Source: Acidobacteriaceae bacterium (GTDB lineage: Bacteria; Acidobacteriota; Terriglobia; Terriglobales; Acidobacteriaceae). Taken from it: 64,000 nt of DNA. The stretch covers positions 1 through 64,000 of the forward strand of contig PLHW01000075.1 in assembly GCA_003139095.1 (NCBI GenBank). Direction: 5' to 3'. The notes under the pieces were generated by a model. It made no database searches. It was not told where the DNA came from and saw nothing but the letters and a program-made list of their open reading frames with translations. This document shows, piece after piece, positions 61,316 through 64,000 of the stretch. The number at the start of each line of letters is the position of its first letter. The first letter of the stretch is position 1. The position numbers and the translations under genes were made by a program.

Positions 61316-62848
61316 ATGCAGGGGTCACCGCTGCTCGGGCCAGCATTGCTCGCCGTCGCGTTGCTCTTTGCTCTTCTTTCCTGTTCGCAAGCTCCCGATC
61401 CCAACACGCTGGTCATGATCATCGAGAGCAGTCCGACAAATCTCGATCCGCGGGTCGGCATCGACGCGCAGTCGGAGCGCATCGACTCGCTTATCTTCGA
61501 CGACCTGCTCAACCGGGACGAGCATTTGAATGTGACGCCCGGACTGGCGGAGAGCTGGGAGATTCCCGATCCCATCACCTATGTCTTCCACATTCGCCGT
61601 GGTGTGCGCTTTCACGACGGACGCGCCCTTACCGCGCGAGACGTGAAGTGGACTTTCGATTCTCTGTTGCAGGGAAAGATTCGCACCACCCGGGCTGCCG
61701 CGTATCGATATGTCGATCGCGTTGAAGCTCCGGACGATTCCACGGTTGTGTTTCGGCTGAAGGAACCATTTTCGACCTTGCTCTGGAACTTGTCGGATGG
61801 AGCGATGGGCATTGTGCCGTATGGGAGCCTGACCGAAATGACGGACCGGCCGATCGGCTCGGGGCCATTCCGGTTCGTCAGCGCGGAAACGGACAAAGAG
61901 GTTGTGCTCGAGCGCAACGAGGGCTATTGGGGCGAGAAGGCGCATGTCCCGCGGGTTCGCTTCACGGTGGTGCCCGATACCACCACGCGCGCGCTGGAAT
62001 TGCGCAAAGGCAGCGCCGACATCGTCAGCAATGCGCTGACCTCCGATATGGTGCTTACCCTGGAGAACGAACCGAACCTCCGCGTGGAACACGGCCCGGG
62101 CACGGTGCTGAATTACCTCGCATTCAACTTACGGGATCCCGTCCTCGGTGACGTGCGCGTGCGTCAGGCGATTGCCCATGCGGTCGATCGCGGAGTCATG
62201 ATCGAATACTTGTGGCGCAATTTTGCCCAGCCTGCCGCCAGCATCCTGCCTCCCCAAAGCTGGGCGTACAACCCGAACGTGCCGAAGTACGAGTATTCGC
62301 CGGAGGAAGCGAACAAGATTCTGGATGATGCGGGCTACCCCGCAACCGAGGGCGTGCGTTTTCACCTCACGATGAAGACGTCGACCGAAGAAACGCCGCG
62401 CCTGATCGCCGCGGTGTTGCAGCAACAGTTGCGCGCGGTTGGCATTGCGCTCGACATCCGCACCTTTGAGTTCGCCACCTTTTTTGCCGACATCACCAGC
62501 GGCGCGTACCAGATGTATTCTCTGCGCTGGATTGGCGGCAACGAAGATCCCGACATCTTCGAATACGCTTTCCACTCCGAGAAGTTTCCGCCGCACGGCG
62601 CCAACCGGAGCTTCTACGTCAATTCAAAACTTGATGCGCTGGTCAATCGAGGCCGCGCCCAAACCGACCCCGCGCTGCGCAAACCTATTTACGATGAGAT
62701 TCAGACCCTCCTGGCCACCGATCTTCCCTCCATCAACCTGTGGTTTCTCGACAATGTGCTGGTGCATTCCAGGCGTGTGCAGAATGTGCCGCTGAATCCC
62801 GAGGGGAACTACGACTTCCTCAAGACGGCCGAGATCGTGGGGCAGTAG
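61316..62848 (+). CDS. Peptide-type ABC transporter substrate-binding lipoprotein
   Basis: A 510-residue protein from ATG 61316. A lipoprotein signal ends LLFALLSC-SQAP, with Cys after LLS. Family-5 binding protein marks: LDPRVGIDAQSERI, DLLNRDEHLNVTPGLAESWE, FHDGRALTARDVKWTFDSL, and IGSGPFRFV. It likely binds peptides or related compounds outside the inner membrane. No permease or ATPase genes are adjacent, so the rest of the transporter is elsewhere. An upstream in-frame extension overlaps anmK and is not real. Confidence 0.88.
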   Translation: MQGSPLLGPALLAVALLFALLSCSQAPDPNTLVMIIESSPTNLDPRVGIDAQSERIDSLIFDDLLNRDEHLNVTPGLAESWEIPDPITYVFHIRRGVRFHDGRALTARDVKWTFDSLLQGKIRTTRAAAYRYVDRVEAPDDSTVVFRLKEPFSTLLWNLSDGAMGIVPYGSLTEMTDRPIGSGPFRFVSAETDKEVVLERNEGYWGEKAHVPRVRFTVVPDTTTRALELRKGSADIVSNALTSDMVLTLENEPNLRVEHGPGTVLNYLAFNLRDPVLGDVRVRQAIAHAVDRGVMIEYLWRNFAQPAASILPPQSWAYNPNVPKYEYSPEEANKILDDAGYPATEGVRFHLTMKTSTEETPRLIAAVLQQQLRAVGIALDIRTFEFATFFADITSGAYQMYSLRWIGGNEDPDIFEYAFHSEKFPPHGANRSFYVNSKLDALVNRGRAQTDPALRKPIYDEIQTLLATDLPSINLWFLDNVLVHSRRVQNVPLNPEGNYDFLKTAEIVGQ

Positions 62849-63029
62849 TCAGTTCTCAGAGCCATTGCAAAGGCCGGGTTAGATTGCAGCGGTTAAACCC
62901 CTTGATTTTGGCGGCGAATCCTCACTCCTCAGTTCTGCGTGATACCATCAAAATTCGATTCAGCGGCGCGACAATTCCGCACAAGTCAGCACCTGCGGAG
63001 TGCTGGGAACTGACAACCGAGAACCGGTC

Positions 63030-63821
63030 TTGAACATTCTTTTCATTGGCGACATTTTTGGGCGGCCTGGGCGCAACATCGTTCGGGAGCGGCTGCGGGA
63101 GATCGTCAAGCAGCACTCGGCCGACCTGGTCATCGCCAATTGCGAAAACGCGGCGGCGGGATTTGGGATTACGCCTCCGCTGGCGGAAGAGCTTTTTGAA
63201 CTTGGCATTGACGTGATGACGACCGGCAATCACGTCTGGGACAAGCGCGAGATCATCGAATATTTCCAGATGGCGGATGGCAATCCACACAGCCCGGCGC
63301 GACGCTTGTTGCGGCCCGCAAATTATCCGTCTCATCTGCCCGGCTGGGGAACCTACGAAGGGCAGAAAAATGGCATCGCGTATGCGGTCATCAATCTTCA
63401 GGGGCGGGTTTTCATGGGATCGAGCGACGACCCTTTTACCTATGCCGATCGGCTGCTGGAGAAGATTAAGGCCAAAATTGTTTTTGTGGATTTTCACGCC
63501 GAGGCGACATCGGAAAAAGTGGCCTTTGGTTGGTATCTGGATGGCCGAGTGACGGCGCTGGTGGGCACGCACACGCACGTCCCGACGGCGGATGAAACGA
63601 TTCTTGCCAAAGGCACAGCCTACATCACCGATGTTGGAATGACCGGGCCGTATGACGGCGTGATCGGCGTCAAGAAAGAACTGGTCATTGACCGCTTTCT
63701 GAGCGGAATGCCGGCGCGCTTTGAGCCGGCGTCGGGCGATGTTCGGCTGTGCGCGGTGGTCGTGGAATGCGACGATGAGACGGGCCGCGCCAAACGGATT
63801 GAGCGGTTAATGCTGAAGTAG
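63030..63821 (+). CDS. YmdB-like metallophosphoesterase
   Basis: A 263-residue protein from a TTG at 63030 (MNILFIGDIFGRPGRNIV). Metal/phosphate motifs: GDIFGRPG, IANCENAAAG, GNHVWDKREI, VDFHAEATSE and GTHTHVPTADE. YmdB proteins hydrolyse cyclic or nucleotide phosphates and affect stress and biofilm behaviour. The longer GTG at 63000 lies in a word-repeat and has no ribosome site, so the TTG is preferred. Confidence 0.85.
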   Translation: MNILFIGDIFGRPGRNIVRERLREIVKQHSADLVIANCENAAAGFGITPPLAEELFELGIDVMTTGNHVWDKREIIEYFQMADGNPHSPARRLLRPANYPSHLPGWGTYEGQKNGIAYAVINLQGRVFMGSSDDPFTYADRLLEKIKAKIVFVDFHAEATSEKVAFGWYLDGRVTALVGTHTHVPTADETILAKGTAYITDVGMTGPYDGVIGVKKELVIDRFLSGMPARFEPASGDVRLCAVVVECDDETGRAKRIERLMLK

Positions 63822-63966
63822 GGCCAGCTCGCCACTCGCACATCGTTACTCGTGCTTCGCTTACTCGCGATCGTTCGGAAAGTCGTTCCCCGGCGTTACG
63901 ACCGTAGTTCCCTTCCGAGTATTTCGCTTGCAAGACGGCGGCTGCCGGGCATTCTATAGTGTAAGC

Positions 63967-64000
63967 ATGCGAGGCTATTGGGCAGGAATTCGTCTGGGCA
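63967..64000 (+). CDS. Start of an unidentified gene, cut by the window end
   Basis: An ATG at 63967 opens a frame (MRGYWAGIRLG) to the last base. TATAGT at 63955-63960 lies a few bases upstream. Too little is present to assign a family. Confidence 0.4.
   Translation, partial: MRGYWAGIRLG

Noticed and set aside
1-64000. tRNA or rRNA genes
   Set aside because: No cloverleaf with a GTTCGA-type T-arm or rRNA-like segment was recognised by eye; a covariance search was not possible.

Overview
The window looks like a chromosomal segment of a high-GC Gram-negative bacterium, most probably an Acidobacteriota member of the Terriglobia/Koribacter type. This is inferred, not proven. The evidence is the mix of an outer-membrane assembly operon, secreted proteins with GloVer-type and putative-Ig repeats, paired secreted phosphoesterases, an unlinked pstS, and many short word-like intergenic repeats. 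No rRNA, tRNA, prophage, insertion-sequence transposase or CRISPR array was seen.

Layout. 1-1445 (-): start of a secreted repeat protein. 2009-6883: secG, a metallo-beta-lactamase-fold hydrolase, a degenerate receiver, a Crp/Fnr regulator, then an unusual pair: a protein joining an HPF/RaiA-like N-terminus to a sigma-factor-like C-terminus, followed by a bacterial eRF1/Pelota-like protein (baeRF). 7172-12218: secreted glutamic (G1) peptidase with repeats, isoaspartyl-type asparaginase, PLP aminotransferase. 12554-13376: a small ORF and a RHH/ParE-type toxin-antitoxin pair with a sigma70-like promoter. 13419-14534: 2-hydroxyacid dehydrogenase. 14822-26308: a phosphate/polyphosphate island (pstC-pstA-pstB-phoU, ppx, sixA, ppk, a porin, pstS), with PHO-box-like direct repeats in front of pstC and pstS. 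26433-31861: TPR-like exported protein, glucoamylase-like enzyme, S9 peptidase. 32208-35611: two tandem secreted phosphoesterases. 35856-37366: DHH phosphoesterase and a DUF2127-type membrane protein. 37702-45741: BamA-like, SurA-N-like and TamB-like operon. 45842-50306: ThiF/MoeB-like enzyme, VapBC-type pair, secreted orphan, YdjC/HpnK-like deacetylase, double PilZ protein. 50314-54399: heme operon hemX/ccsA-like, hemA, hemC, hemD. 54530-64000: small orphan, galT-like, mutS, nagZ-anmK, peptide-type binding lipoprotein, YmdB-like phosphodiesterase and the first codons of another gene.

How it fits together. The phosphate island couples uptake (Pst, porin), control (PhoU, PHO-box-like sites) and storage (Ppk, Ppx); the secreted phosphoesterases nearby could supply phosphate. 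The Bam/SurA/Tam operon handles outer-membrane protein biogenesis. NagZ and AnmK handle cell-wall recycling. The HPF-sigma fusion with baeRF is the best candidate for an under-described system: it may link ribosome hibernation or rescue to transcription. Intergenic DNA is rich in small palindromic or tandem elements, including a 136-bp element with terminal inverted repeats and a two-copy family with fixed flanks and a variable hairpin core.
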